Shown here piece after piece: positions 8,121 to 17,576 of a DNA stretch of 64,000 nt. The notes under the pieces are model-generated. The model ran no database searches. It had not been told where the DNA came from and saw only the letters and a list, made by a program, of their open reading frames with translations. Origin of the DNA: Xanthobacteraceae bacterium (GTDB lineage: Bacteria > Pseudomonadota > Alphaproteobacteria > Rhizobiales > Xanthobacteraceae); contig JASHQS010000067.1 in assembly GCA_030038995.1 (NCBI GenBank), positions 1 through 64,000 of the forward strand, read 5' to 3'. Position numbers and translations under genes: made by a program. Position 1 is the stretch's first letter. Each line of letters begins with the position of its first letter.

Positions 8121-10007
8121 ATGGCAGAGACCGCGCGGCTGATCATTCCAGTCTGGGGCGAGGCTTACGTCGACAAGGTCCTGTCGATCACGCTCCCGGC
8201 TGCGCTGGCGCCGGGCAATCTGCCGGCGCTCCGCGGCATGTTCGACGTCGAGCTCGCCATTGTCACCGAATCGCGCTTGTTCGACATGGTGCGCAGTTCG
8301 CGCTGCTTCCAGGCCGCCGAGCGAATCTGCAAGACGCGTCTGGTCCCGCTCGACGATCTGTTGACCGGCGTCTTCACCGATTATGGGATGGTGCTCACTT
8401 ACGCGCTGTTCCGCGGCTTTGCCGATCTGGGGCCGCGGCTGACGGAGACCTATCTCCTGCCCTTCATTGCCGACTTCGTCATCAGCGACGGTTCGCTCCG
8501 TCACCTCGGCACATTGATGCAGCAAGGCAAGCGCGTCATCCACGCAGCGAGCTTCCGGGTCGTCGCCGAGGCCATCGACCCGCAGCTCAAGGCCCGCGGC
8601 GATCGCGATTCATGCACCTTGAGCGTGGCGCCGCGCCGGCTGGCGAAGCTTGCCCTCGCCAACTTGCACCCGACGGTGAAAGCTCGCACGATCAATCAGA
8701 AGCTTTGCCATCTGGAATGGATGGACCAGTTTTACTGGTACGTCGATGACGACACATTGATCGGCTATCAGTCGCCGGCGGCGCTTGTCGCCGTCAAGCC
8801 GGAGCGTTTTGTCAGCCGGCCGGTCAGCTTCTGGGATTACGGTTTTCTGCCTGAGGCGGCGCCCGCCGCCGAGCCGCACTTCATCGGCGACTCGGATGAT
8901 TTTTTCATGATCGAGCCGCAAAGCCGCAATACCGGGCAAGAGATGATTCGGATCGGCTGGACGTCGCTTGACGAACTGGCGCGCACCGAGTCGTTGCGCG
9001 CGACCGAGGAACATCGGCGCTCCGCCAAGCAGTTGATAAAGATCCACGCTGCCGATCTGCCGTCGGGTATCGATGGCGTGATCGACGAATCGCGCATCTT
9101 CATGGCCGAACTCTATCGACGCCTGTCGCCGGTGCCGGCGCCGCATATCGGCCATCCGCTTCTCGGCCGCTGGTTCGAGGAGGCCAGCCTGCGCCAACGC
9201 GGCGTGCAAGGCGGCGCCCCATCGCGGCCGAGCCGCCGAGTATCGGCGCACTCCGCCGCGAGCCGCGCGGCCGGCCCAGGCTTGTTGGCGGCTGCGACCA
9301 AGGCCCTGCAAACTCTTTATGGCAAGATGTTCGGCTTGCCGCCAAAGATCGGCAAATTTCATCCGCTGTGGACCGATGTGTCGCCGGTCACCCGGAGAAT
9401 GGCGGCGTGGCAGAGGAATGGCCATGGCAATGTGCTCTGGATGAATTCCGGCAACTGGCGTCTCTTGGCCAACCGGCAGAGTTGTGGCGGTCAGGCATCC
9501 GCTGCCCGCGATCCGTTCTTCAAAGAAGCGCCTTACGACGTCTGCGTTTGCGAGCTGGCGCTGAAGGAAATGGCGGAGCTTGATCGGCTCTATCCGGCGC
9601 TGCGCCCGCTGATGAAAGACGGTGGGCGTGTTCTGTTTAAGATCGCGAAAACCGGAAATGTGTTCGACGGAGCCGAGTTGTTCCTCAGTTGTTGCCAGTT
9701 TCCCGACGTCGACGTTTCACAAATCAATTTCCACGGCGCCGCAATCATCGCGCTGTTGCGGGCGCTTTATGTGCGGGCGATGCGGCCGGTTGCGACGCGT
9801 CCGCTGGCGCGAGGAGCGATCCTGTGCGCCCTCATTTTGCTGGCGCCGTTCGTCCGGCTGGCGAATGCCTGGGCGGCGCGCCGCGATCCGTCGATCTTCT
9901 CGGCGACATGGACAAGCCTGACGGTTGAATTCGCCGTCAAGCGCCGTAGCGCGATTGCGCCGGCCGCCGAGCCGAGCCGAGCCGAAGCGGAAGACGCAGT
10001 GCTATGA
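8121..10007 (+). CDS. Unnamed large polysaccharide-locus protein, paralogue 1 (GT-A-like N-terminus, Rossmann-like C-terminus)
   Basis: I do not recognise a named family. The 628-residue product starts ARLIIPVWGEAYVDKVLSITLPAALAPGNLPAL. Further blocks are VELAIVTESRLFD, a DFVISDGSLR stretch where GT-A enzymes carry DxD, and DQFYWYVDDDTLIGYQSP. WDYGFLPEA and FIGDSDDFFMIEPQS follow. The C-terminal third contains YDVCVCELALKEMAELDRLYPALRPLMKDGGRVLFKI, like the second half of a SAM-methyltransferase fold, and then a hydrophobic helix (GAILCALILLAPFV). It overlaps the next gene, a close paralogue, by ATGA, and a third relative lies at 49899. A sugar transferase or modifying enzyme is inferred from context. 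Confidence 0.8.
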   Translation: MAETARLIIPVWGEAYVDKVLSITLPAALAPGNLPALRGMFDVELAIVTESRLFDMVRSSRCFQAAERICKTRLVPLDDLLTGVFTDYGMVLTYALFRGFADLGPRLTETYLLPFIADFVISDGSLRHLGTLMQQGKRVIHAASFRVVAEAIDPQLKARGDRDSCTLSVAPRRLAKLALANLHPTVKARTINQKLCHLEWMDQFYWYVDDDTLIGYQSPAALVAVKPERFVSRPVSFWDYGFLPEAAPAAEPHFIGDSDDFFMIEPQSRNTGQEMIRIGWTSLDELARTESLRATEEHRRSAKQLIKIHAADLPSGIDGVIDESRIFMAELYRRLSPVPAPHIGHPLLGRWFEEASLRQRGVQGGAPSRPSRRVSAHSAASRAAGPGLLAAATKALQTLYGKMFGLPPKIGKFHPLWTDVSPVTRRMAAWQRNGHGNVLWMNSGNWRLLANRQSCGGQASAARDPFFKEAPYDVCVCELALKEMAELDRLYPALRPLMKDGGRVLFKIAKTGNVFDGAELFLSCCQFPDVDVSQINFHGAAIIALLRALYVRAMRPVATRPLARGAILCALILLAPFVRLANAWAARRDPSIFSATWTSLTVEFAVKRRSAIAPAAEPSRAEAEDAVL

Positions 10008-11851
10008 AAAAGGCCGCCCGTTTGATCATTCCGGTTTGGGGCGAGCGATACGCCAACAAGGTCGTATCGATTACGCTTCCCGCCGTGCTCGCGCCGGGAA
10101 ACCTGCCGGCGCTGTGCCGGGCGTTCGCGGTCGAGCTGGTGATCGTCACGGAGACGCGGCTGTTCGATCTGTTCCGCGCCGCGCCGGCGTTCGCCGCGGC
10201 GGCGCGAATCTGCGCAACCCGGCTCGTTGCTCTTGACGACTTGCTGACGGATTTTGCCGCCGATTACGGCGTCGCGCTGACGCATGCTCTGTTCCGAGGC
10301 TTTGCCGATCTCGGCGCCGGCATGACCGAGACCTACCTGTTGTTTCTCAACGCCGATTTCATTGTCTGTGACGGCGCACTGGGTTACGTCAGCCGGCTGA
10401 TGCAGGCGGGCGAGCGCGTGATCCATGCGCCGAGCTTTCGCGTCACCGCCGAGGACGTGTTGCCGCAACTAGAGGCTCTGGTCGACGCCGCGTCGTGCAC
10501 GTTGCGACTCGAACCGCGCCGGATGGTCAAGCTGGCACTCGCCAACAAGCATCCCACGGTCAAAGCGCGCACGGTCAACCAACGGCTTTGCCATCAATCA
10601 TGGATGGATCAATTTTATTGGTATGTCGACGAGGATACGCTGATCGGCTATCAATCGCCGGTGGCGTTGGTCGCGATTAAACCGGAACGCGTGGTTGCCG
10701 ATCCCGTTCTGGTATGGGACTTTGGGTTCATTCCGGAAGCGGCGCCGCAGGCGCCGCGGTATTTCATCGGCGATTCCGACCAGTTCTTCATGATCGAGCC
10801 GCAGAGCCGCGACACCGGCCGCGAGATGATTCGGATCGGCTGGACCAGCTACGCGCAAGTCGCCCGCGATTTGTCCTTGTGGCTGACCAAAGAGCAGCGA
10901 GAATCGGGCAAACAGCTGCTGAAATTCCATGCTGCCGATTTGCCGGGCGATATTGATACGGTGATCGAAGAAGCGCGCGCCTATATGGCCGAGATCGACC
11001 GTCGTCTGTCAGCGACACCGGCGCCGCACGTCGATCATCCGCTTATTGGTCGATGGTTCAGGGAGACGACAGCGCGCCGGCGCGCCGCTGCCACGGCGGG
11101 CTCGCGCTGCGAGGCCGCAGCGAAGCCGTTGCTCGACGCGCTGCAAACCATCTATCGCAGCACGTTCGGCTCGCCGCCGCGGGTCAGCCGATTCCATCCG
11201 CTTTGGGCCGACATGTCGCCGATTGCGCGGGCCGTCACGGCCTGGGGCGCCGCCGGCGAGCAAAACATCCTATGGATCAGCTCGACCCCCTCGCTGCTCC
11301 ACAGCAGATTGGGCGGCAAGCGCGCCGATCTAGCCAAGGTTCTCAGCGCCGACTTTGGCGAGGCAATCGAACGAGCGGCGCCTTACGACTCGTGTATTTG
11401 CGATCTGGCCCTCGGTGGGCTCCTCAACATCGACCGGCTCTATGCCAATGTGCGTCCGCTGGTGAAGGATGGCGGCCACATCCTCATCTGCGTCGCGAAG
11501 CGAGGCAAAGTGTTCGAGGGAGCCCATCTGGTCCTGCAGGACCTGGCTTTTCCCAGCGTCGACGTGTCGCAAATTCATTTCTGGGGGGATGCCGCGACCT
11601 GGTTTTTGGCCATGCTGTACCTTCAGGCGTCGCGTTCCCTTCAATCCCTGCCAGTCCTTCGCGCTTTGATCGTCAGCGTCACGCTCCTGTTGCTGGCGCC
11701 AATCGTCCGGCTTGCCAATGCGCGCGCGGCGCGGCGCAATTCGACGATCTTCAGGTCGACATGGACGAGCCTGACGATGCAATTTACGGTAAGGCGCGCG
11801 CAATCGCTCATAGGCAAGAGCCTGGCCGAACTCTCCGCCGCGTTACGCTGA
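10004..11851 (+). CDS. Unnamed large polysaccharide-locus protein, paralogue 2
   Basis: This 615-residue protein is a tandem paralogue of the preceding gene. In the first 34 aligned residues (ARLIIPVWGE to LAPGNLPAL) only six positions differ. It keeps VELVIVTETRLFD, YLLFLNADFIVCDGALGY, DQFYWYVDEDTLIGYQSPVALVAIKPER and WDFGFIPEA. FIGDSDQFFMIEPQS and the C-terminal YDSCICDLALGGLLNIDRLYANVRPLVKDGGHILICV block are also kept, followed by a hydrophobic helix near residues 555-575. The LNADF motif here is closer to a GT-A DxD position than the IADF of paralogue 1. The ATGA overlap indicates translational coupling. Function is not known; the pair probably acts on the glycan exported by the adjacent ABC system. 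Confidence 0.8.
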   Translation: MKKAARLIIPVWGERYANKVVSITLPAVLAPGNLPALCRAFAVELVIVTETRLFDLFRAAPAFAAAARICATRLVALDDLLTDFAADYGVALTHALFRGFADLGAGMTETYLLFLNADFIVCDGALGYVSRLMQAGERVIHAPSFRVTAEDVLPQLEALVDAASCTLRLEPRRMVKLALANKHPTVKARTVNQRLCHQSWMDQFYWYVDEDTLIGYQSPVALVAIKPERVVADPVLVWDFGFIPEAAPQAPRYFIGDSDQFFMIEPQSRDTGREMIRIGWTSYAQVARDLSLWLTKEQRESGKQLLKFHAADLPGDIDTVIEEARAYMAEIDRRLSATPAPHVDHPLIGRWFRETTARRRAAATAGSRCEAAAKPLLDALQTIYRSTFGSPPRVSRFHPLWADMSPIARAVTAWGAAGEQNILWISSTPSLLHSRLGGKRADLAKVLSADFGEAIERAAPYDSCICDLALGGLLNIDRLYANVRPLVKDGGHILICVAKRGKVFEGAHLVLQDLAFPSVDVSQIHFWGDAATWFLAMLYLQASRSLQSLPVLRALIVSVTLLLLAPIVRLANARAARRNSTIFRSTWTSLTMQFTVRRAQSLIGKSLAELSAALR

Positions 11852-11942
11852 CGACAGACGCCATAGCCTTTGTGGCCTATCGACGCGGCGGAAAAGTCCC
11901 TGCTAAAAGGAACGTCCCGGTCGGGTCCATTTGGGAGGTCGC

Positions 11943-12527
11943 GTGAGCCACGCTGCGAAATTCCTCGACGAGGTGTGTGAAACGGCGCGCCGCATCGAGC
12001 CCGACGCCATCGAGGCGCTCTGCGACGAGCTTGCCGGCCTGCGCGAGCGCGAGGGTCGCCTGTTCATCCTTGGCGTTGGCGGCAGCGCCGGCAATTGCAG
12101 CCATGCGGTCAACGACTTTCGCAAGCTGTGCGGCATCGAGGCTTATGCGCCGACCGACAACGTCTCCGAGCTGACGGCGCGGACCAACGACGAAGGCTGG
12201 AGCACGGTGTTCGCGGAATGGCTGAAAGTGAGCCGCGCCGGGTCCAAGGACGCAATCCTGGTGTTTTCCGTCGGCGGCGGCAATCTGGAGAAGAACGTCA
12301 GCGCCAATCTGGTCGCCGCCATCGAGGAGGCCAAAAGCCGCGGCACGCGAATTTTGGGAATTGTCGGACGCGATGGCGGCTATACCAAAAAGTCAGGTGA
12401 CGTAGTCGTCGTCATTCCGGCTGTCGAGCCGTCGCGCATCACGCCACATACCGAGGCGTTCCAGGCCGTCGTCTGGCATTGCCTGGTATCGCACCCGAAA
12501 CTGCAGCACCGTGCCACGAAATGGTGA
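11943..12527 (+). CDS. gmhA-like: SIS-domain phosphosugar isomerase, GmhA-like sedoheptulose-7-phosphate isomerase
   Basis: The 194-residue protein has a SIS fold with FILGVGGSAGNCSHAVNDFRKLCGIEA, TARTNDEGWSTVF and a late LVFSVGGGNLEKNVSANLVAAI segment. GmhA converts sedoheptulose 7-phosphate to D-glycero-D-manno-heptose 7-phosphate, the first committed step of heptose synthesis. I use the GTG at 11943 because GGGAGG sits five bases upstream; the ORF-track start at 11931 is a TTG inside that ribosome site. A GmhB homologue (25749), a kinase-nucleotidyltransferase fusion (32664), transaldolase and transketolase elsewhere in the locus support the heptose assignment. Confidence 0.82.
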   Translation: MSHAAKFLDEVCETARRIEPDAIEALCDELAGLREREGRLFILGVGGSAGNCSHAVNDFRKLCGIEAYAPTDNVSELTARTNDEGWSTVFAEWLKVSRAGSKDAILVFSVGGGNLEKNVSANLVAAIEEAKSRGTRILGIVGRDGGYTKKSGDVVVVIPAVEPSRITPHTEAFQAVVWHCLVSHPKLQHRATKW

Positions 12528-12633
12528 GCAGGATCGGTTTGCCGCAATCGAACAATGCTGATATCGATTTTTCTCGCTCGGCGAAAAATGCACCATGGCT
12601 CGTCACGGCAACTGGGCGGCCCACTAGGCTTGA

Positions 12634-13566
12634 ATGCCGATGAGACTGCCATCATGGTTTAAGCGAACAGTGCTGGGCGTTGTGAAGCGCGCCGGATATG
12701 TTCTCATGACGCAACAAATGTTTGCTCACTTGCAGGATACCATTACGGCCTTGCAGCATGCGGTTGCAGCCCCTGGCACGGCAGTCGACTATCAGGTGTT
12801 GACGGATTACGTCGCCAAGCTGCGCAAGTTCGAGGTTACGGATCCTGGCTTCTTCGCGCTGTATGAGCGTGTCAAGCCTTACACGATGACGTCCATCGAG
12901 CGGCTCTATGCCATGCACAAGGCAGTCGAACACGTGGCGCGAGCCGGCGTTCAAGGTGCAATCGTGGAATGCGGCGTATGGCGCGGCGGCAGCATGATGA
13001 TGGCCGCCCTGACGCTGCTGGCGCTTGGCAAAAGCGACCGAGACCTACTTTTGTTCGATACCTTTGCCGGACATCCGCGACCCAATCCCGAGCGCGACTG
13101 CAAGGAGCATTACGAGTTTTGGCTGCAGCGCCGGCGTACCGATCAGTCAAGCTCCTGGGCGGAAGTGGCGCTGGAGGAGGTGCGCGGCAATCTCGCGTCC
13201 ACCGGCTACCCGCTCGACAAGGTAGCTTTTGTCAAAGGCATCGTGCAGGAAACGATACCGGCAAACGCCCCTGAGGCAATCGCGCTGTTGCGCCTTGATA
13301 CCGACTGGTACGACTCAACGGCCCACGAACTGAGCCACCTCTATCCGCGCTTGGTGCCCGGCGGCGTTCTCATTGTCGATGATTATGGCGAGATGCAGGG
13401 ACAGAAACAGGCGGTCGATGAATTTTGCCAGCAGAACGGGGTCGCCCTGTTGCTCAATCGCATTGATCATAGCGGCAGAATCGCGGTCAAATCCATTGAT
13501 CTGCAAGGCCAGAGGCTGATAGCCATGGTAAGCAGCGGTGAGGGCAGCTTCGGTTGCGGACATTGA
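12634..13566 (+). CDS. TylF/MycF-type sugar O-methyltransferase
   Basis: The 310-residue protein carries the TylF/MycF block. The SAM site is IVECGVWRGGSMMMAALTLLALGKSDRDLLLFDTFAG. LRLDTDWYDSTAHELSHLYPRLVPGGVLIVDDYG holds the acidic residues that bind a divalent metal. The family methylates sugar hydroxyls in macrolides and surface glycans, using SAM and Mg2+. A variable N-terminal section of about 90 residues, including MTSIERLYAMHKAV, precedes the SAM domain. A decayed duplicate follows immediately downstream and a divergent relative lies at 22509. The target hydroxyl cannot be deduced. Confidence 0.88.
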   Translation: MPMRLPSWFKRTVLGVVKRAGYVLMTQQMFAHLQDTITALQHAVAAPGTAVDYQVLTDYVAKLRKFEVTDPGFFALYERVKPYTMTSIERLYAMHKAVEHVARAGVQGAIVECGVWRGGSMMMAALTLLALGKSDRDLLLFDTFAGHPRPNPERDCKEHYEFWLQRRRTDQSSSWAEVALEEVRGNLASTGYPLDKVAFVKGIVQETIPANAPEAIALLRLDTDWYDSTAHELSHLYPRLVPGGVLIVDDYGEMQGQKQAVDEFCQQNGVALLLNRIDHSGRIAVKSIDLQGQRLIAMVSSGEGSFGCGH

Positions 13567-13609
13567 AATCGAGCCTTTTTCAGGTTCAGACGTGTGCAGG
13601 CGCCTCCCT

Positions 13610-14027
13610 ATGGTTCCGAAATTTCTCAAAAGTCCGGTCCAGCGAACGGCCGGGAGTCTGGGCTACGTTGTCCTCCGGCAAAAGGACCTTGAACGACATT
13701 CCGTGCAATTAAGTCGTGAAAAAGCGGATGCGCTCCATTGGCTAGAGGAAGCTATGGATCAGGTTCGTCGCCTCACGATCAAGATTTGAGGAGACGCCAC
13801 CGACCGATTATCAGCGCCTTGTATAACGCCATCAAATATCTTCACCGATCCAGCATTTCCGGCGACATCGTGGAATGCGGCGTATGGCGCGGCAGCAGCA
13901 TGATGATGGCTGCCTTGACGCTGCTTGCGCTTGGCAAAAGCTTTTGTCAAAGGCATCGTGCAGGAAACCTTGCTCGCGAGCGCCGCCGAAGCCATCGCGC
14001 TGTTGCGCCCAACTGCAGAGGTTTAGT
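13610..14027 (+). pseudogene. Decayed tandem duplicate of the TylF-type methyltransferase
   Basis: Reading begins MVPKFLKSPVQRTAGSLGYVVLRQKDLERHS and stops at TGA 13787. It resumes in another frame as ALYNAIKYLHRSSISGDIVECGVWRGSSMMMAALTLLALGKS, then jumps frame again into FVKGIVQETLLASAAEAIALLR before ending at TAG. The segment at 13867-13941 is nearly base-for-base the 12961-13035 segment of the intact upstream gene. Against that gene, 191 bases are missing between two AGC triplets, which breaks the frame. Everything after the LLR codons is unrelated or lost, including the metal-binding Asp residues. It is non-functional. Confidence 0.85.
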
Positions 14028-14328
14028 ATCTTTGCTTGGCTCTTCGTCAAGCCAGGGGTGGAAGGCCGCCCGGGGAGATTTCGCTGCCGCTACCGACTTC
14101 AGCTTCATCGAAATTTTAACCGCGAACCAAGGCGGCATTTCGTAACCAATCAAAGCAAGCTTCGGCCAATTCTTCAAGGCGCGGCACTCGGAAGTTACTT
14201 CCGAAATCGTCAAACAACTTCGGCGAGCCCTCCTTGCTGCCCGCGGGCAAGGGCTTTACGAGGAAACAGGACCTTTTTAGCAGGCCTCACATTTGCACAT
14301 TACCGGAAACCGGATACAGTCGTGTGGA
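14028..14328. other. Non-coding or decayed stretch between pseudogene and aminotransferase
   Basis: About 300 bases without a convincing gene. Short open stretches such as GDFAAATDFSFIEILTANQGG can be read but match nothing I recognise. They may be the eroded 3-prime part of the methyltransferase duplicate or of another lost gene. The region must hold whatever leader the DegT aminotransferase uses. Confidence 0.5.
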
Positions 14329-15423
14329 ATGAAGATAGTCCCCGTCATGCGGCCGAGGCTTCCGTCCGTGGAGCGGCTTGCTCCCTATTTGAGAACTATC
14401 GATTCCTCGCGAATTTACACCAATTTTGGACCTCTTGCCCTCGCGCTTGAGGATCGGCTGGCGCGGCATTTCGGGCTCGTTGGCGGAAATCTCACCACGG
14501 TCGCTAATGCTACGTTTGGGCTGACGCTGGCGCTGGCCGCCGCAGGAGCGCAGCCGGGAACCTTGTGTATATTGCCGGCTTGGACCTTCGTTGCATCCGC
14601 TCATGCGGCAAAATTGGCTGGGCTCACGCCCTATTTCGTGGATGTCGATCCAACCACGTGGGCGCTCGATCCAGAACATATTGTTGATCTGATACGGGAA
14701 GCGCCGTCTCCAGTGGGAGCGGTCATGCCAGTCGTTCCCTTCGGCCAGCCGATCAACGTAAAGGCGTGGGACCTTTTTCGGACGCGTACGGGCTTGCCGG
14801 TCGTAATTGATGCCGCGGCCGCGTTTGACTCGATCACTGCCGGCGAGGCGCCCGTCGTCGTCAGTCTGCATGCCACGAAGGTGATCGGTGCCGGAGAGGG
14901 GGGTTTCGTGATGAGCAAGGATCTCGCGCTCATTCACGGCATACGGACGAGGGCAAATTTCGGCTTCGACGGGACGAGAGAAGCCGTCCATCCGGCAATC
15001 AATGCCAAATTGAGCGAGTACCATGCGGCGGTCGCTCTGGCCGCGCTCGATGAATGGAACGAGGCCCGCCGCGAGTGGATGGCGGTCGCCCAATCGTATC
15101 GGGCGGTGCTTCCGAACTCGAACACGATTCGGCTGCAGGACGGCTTTGGGCAAAATTGGATCGCGTCCACCTGCCTGGTGAGCCTACAGAACTCGAACGC
15201 TGCGCGAGCGGAGGCTGCGCTGGCACAAGCGGGGATCGAGACACGGCGCTGGTGGGGCCAAGGTGCCCACGCCCACCGAGCGACCGCGGGCTTCCCGCGC
15301 GCGTCTGCTCCGGTTACGGAACAATTGGCGCGTTCCACCCTCGGGCTGCCGCTCTATCGCGATCTGGAGTCGGAACAAGTCCGACGGATCGTCGATATTG
15401 TCGTTCAAGCTTCGCGCGGCTGA
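14329..15423 (+). CDS. DegT/DnrJ/EryC1/StrS family sugar aminotransferase
   Basis: The 364-residue product is a PLP-dependent nucleotide-sugar aminotransferase. It shows ANATFGLTLALAAAGAQPGT, PAWTFVASAHAAKLAGLTPYFVDVDPTTWALDP and VIDAAAAFD. SLHATKVIGAGEGGFVMSKD follows, where the Lys would form the PLP Schiff base, and then RTRANFGFDG. Such enzymes convert a keto-sugar nucleotide to an amino-sugar with glutamate. I prefer the ATG at 14329 (MKIVPVMRP), which begins at the usual family N-terminus; the ORF-track ATG at 14293 adds 12 atypical residues. A second, different member lies at 39803. The C-terminus is slightly shorter than the usual 370-390 residues. Confidence 0.88.
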   Translation: MKIVPVMRPRLPSVERLAPYLRTIDSSRIYTNFGPLALALEDRLARHFGLVGGNLTTVANATFGLTLALAAAGAQPGTLCILPAWTFVASAHAAKLAGLTPYFVDVDPTTWALDPEHIVDLIREAPSPVGAVMPVVPFGQPINVKAWDLFRTRTGLPVVIDAAAAFDSITAGEAPVVVSLHATKVIGAGEGGFVMSKDLALIHGIRTRANFGFDGTREAVHPAINAKLSEYHAAVALAALDEWNEARREWMAVAQSYRAVLPNSNTIRLQDGFGQNWIASTCLVSLQNSNAARAEAALAQAGIETRRWWGQGAHAHRATAGFPRASAPVTEQLARSTLGLPLYRDLESEQVRRIVDIVVQASRG

Positions 15424-15534
15424 CTGGGCACACTTCTTTGTCCCACTCAGCGCTTATAATCCTCCTGCTGGAAACGGCAATCATCGTATCATTGGCACCC
15501 TGTGTCGTAATGACCTTCTCGACGGGCGACGTAA

Positions 15535-16302
15535 ATGCGGCTTGAAGAAGACCCGTATGCCAAAGGAATGGTGGCGGCGGGCGAAGAACAGTTTGACCTA
15601 ACTCCTGCATTGGATCTGTTCCAGTATCGAATGATCAAGCCGCATTTGGGAAAAGACATTCTCGAAATAGGTGCCGGTGCAGGCCGGATCACGCAGCTCC
15701 TGTTGCAGGACGACTTTTGCCGCAACCGAGTCGTCGTCAATGAGCCGTCGAATCATTTCTATGAGCTGCTCAAGGGGCGAATCGGAACCTCGCAAGCGAT
15801 CTTGTCTCAGGGTGAGACATCCGAGCTATTGCGGCACTACCCTTGCGCGTTCGATTCCATTTTCTCCGTCCACGTGCTGGAGCACGTCGAAGATGATCGT
15901 GGTTTTATCGAGGATTGCCTGGCGATGCTAAAGCCCGGCGGCAAACTCATCATACTCGTCCCCGCGCTGCAGTGGCTCTATTCCGACCTGGATCGCAAGA
16001 TTGGTCATTATCGCCGCTACAACAAGAAAATGGTCAGGCGGCTCATCGGCGGATTTGATTGTAATATCGTGAACCTGTATTACACGAATTTCCTCGCAAT
16101 CTTCGGATCGTTGGTCTTCCTCAAGCTGGGAAAGGTCGATTACCAGAAAAGCGAAGCTAGCAAGGAGCGCTTCATATTTTTGCAGAAGATCTATTCGAGG
16201 TATCTCATTCCTGTTATCGACCTTATGGAACGACACGTATCGATGCCTGTCGGTCTCAACTTGACCTTCGTGCTGGAGAAACGCGGCAAAGCCGGCCCCT
16301 GA
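15535..16302 (+). CDS. Class I SAM-dependent methyltransferase
   Basis: The 255-residue protein has motif I DILEIGAGAGRITQLLL, VVVNEPSNHF as the second strand, FDSIFSVHVLEHVEDDRGFIEDCLAMLKPGGKLIILVPA and HYRRYNKKMVRRLI. This is the common Methyltransf_11/25 layout with the bacterial YSDLDRKIGHYRRY motif often found in genes beside GT2 enzymes of glycolipid synthesis. A GT2 gene follows 166 bases later. It probably methylates a lipid or sugar intermediate; the acceptor is unknown. By eye the sequence here is less GC-rich than the flanking 8-12 kb genes. Confidence 0.85.
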   Translation: MRLEEDPYAKGMVAAGEEQFDLTPALDLFQYRMIKPHLGKDILEIGAGAGRITQLLLQDDFCRNRVVVNEPSNHFYELLKGRIGTSQAILSQGETSELLRHYPCAFDSIFSVHVLEHVEDDRGFIEDCLAMLKPGGKLIILVPALQWLYSDLDRKIGHYRRYNKKMVRRLIGGFDCNIVNLYYTNFLAIFGSLVFLKLGKVDYQKSEASKERFIFLQKIYSRYLIPVIDLMERHVSMPVGLNLTFVLEKRGKAGP

Positions 16303-16468
16303 AGCAGGCGATGAAGGCCCTATAGAGGCGGCGGGATTGCGGTTGAGCACCGAGATCGTTATCATGCCGTATTAGTGAAAGTAGTGAACGATCCGCCGCG
16401 TATCAGCAGTCATGGATGGCACGCGAGCAGCCACATTTGTCACTGTGGAACGGTTCTGCGGAGGCTGA

Positions 16469-17419
16469 ATGGCCGAATCTATCTCTGTGGTTGTGCCGGT
16501 GTTCAACAACGAGCCGACGCTGGCGGAAACCTGCCGTCAAATCCTGGAGATTCATGAGAGCGGTTTCAAGGATTTGGAGCTGGAACTCATATTCGTCAAT
16601 GACGGCTCCACCGACGGGTCCTGGGAGGAGCTGCTCCGCCTCCAGCGTCGCAATAAGCAAGAGATCTCATTGCTCAATCTTTCGCGCAATTTCGGTCAGA
16701 CCGCGGCCTTGTTCGCCGGATTGCAGCATGCAACGGGCGACGCGGTGATTTGCATTTCGGCGGATCTGCAGGATCCAATCGCGCTCATGGCGAAGATGGT
16801 CGCCTATTGGAGGGAGGATGCTGAAATCGTCATCTGCTATCGTCAGGACAGAACCGACGGGTTCCTGGCAAAAATGTTCTCGCGCTTTGCCTACTCGGTC
16901 GCGCGGCTTGCCTATGCGGAATTGCCCAAGGGAGGCTTCGATTATTGGCTGATGAGCAAAAGGGTTTGCCAATTGCTGAGTTCGCTCACGGGCCGCAGTT
17001 TCCTACTGCAGGGATATTTGTCGTCGTTAGGCTTTGCCAAAGTCTTCATTCCGTACACCCGCGTGAAAAGGCCGGTTGGCCGCTCCGGCTACTCGTTTTG
17101 GAAGAAGCTTGAATTCGTAATTCAGCTTATTACCGATTCGTACGTACCAATTCGCTTCATGTCCTGTTTGGGTCTATTCACCGCGATTTGCGGCGTCGTG
17201 TATTCTCTCGCGATCACTTATGCATGGTTCATGAACAAGACGCCGTTCTCAGGATGGGCGCCGCTGATGATTCTGGTCATGATGATCGGGGGCATGCTGA
17301 TGGTCATGCTGGGTGTGATCGGAGAATATATTTGGCGCTTGTATGATGAACAGAGGGGTATTCCTCGATACATCGTCGAAACCAAATCGATGTCGGAGGT
17401 GCGACGAGACGTCGAATAA
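16469..17419 (+). CDS. GT2 glycosyltransferase with two C-terminal membrane helices (polyprenyl-phosphate sugar synthase type)
   Basis: The 316-residue enzyme begins SISVVVPVFNNEPTLAETC and has VNDGSTDGSWEELL, NLSRNFGQTAALFAGL and the SADLQDP donor/metal motif. Further on are GYLSSLGF and the RSGYSFWKKL amphipathic segment. Two hydrophobic helices lie near 232-255 and 265-288. This is the DPM1/GtrB/ArnC layout, which transfers a sugar from a nucleotide to undecaprenyl phosphate on the inner membrane. GAGG upstream of the ATG at 16469 is a good ribosome site. The large membrane protein that follows could be the partner that uses the lipid-linked sugar on the periplasmic side. Confidence 0.9.
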   Translation: MAESISVVVPVFNNEPTLAETCRQILEIHESGFKDLELELIFVNDGSTDGSWEELLRLQRRNKQEISLLNLSRNFGQTAALFAGLQHATGDAVICISADLQDPIALMAKMVAYWREDAEIVICYRQDRTDGFLAKMFSRFAYSVARLAYAELPKGGFDYWLMSKRVCQLLSSLTGRSFLLQGYLSSLGFAKVFIPYTRVKRPVGRSGYSFWKKLEFVIQLITDSYVPIRFMSCLGLFTAICGVVYSLAITYAWFMNKTPFSGWAPLMILVMMIGGMLMVMLGVIGEYIWRLYDEQRGIPRYIVETKSMSEVRRDVE

Positions 17420-17576
17420 GGCGCGGCATGTTCGACGCAGATCAATTCATGTTGCACTATCGGACTTTGCGAATTAACAATTGCCTGGCTACTGCGCGGA
17501 TCGTTTTTGCCTGGCCGTCTCGAGCTGCGGGTGCGCGACCGCCAAGTCGGCGGTTGTAACGTGGAGGCTCGCGGTT

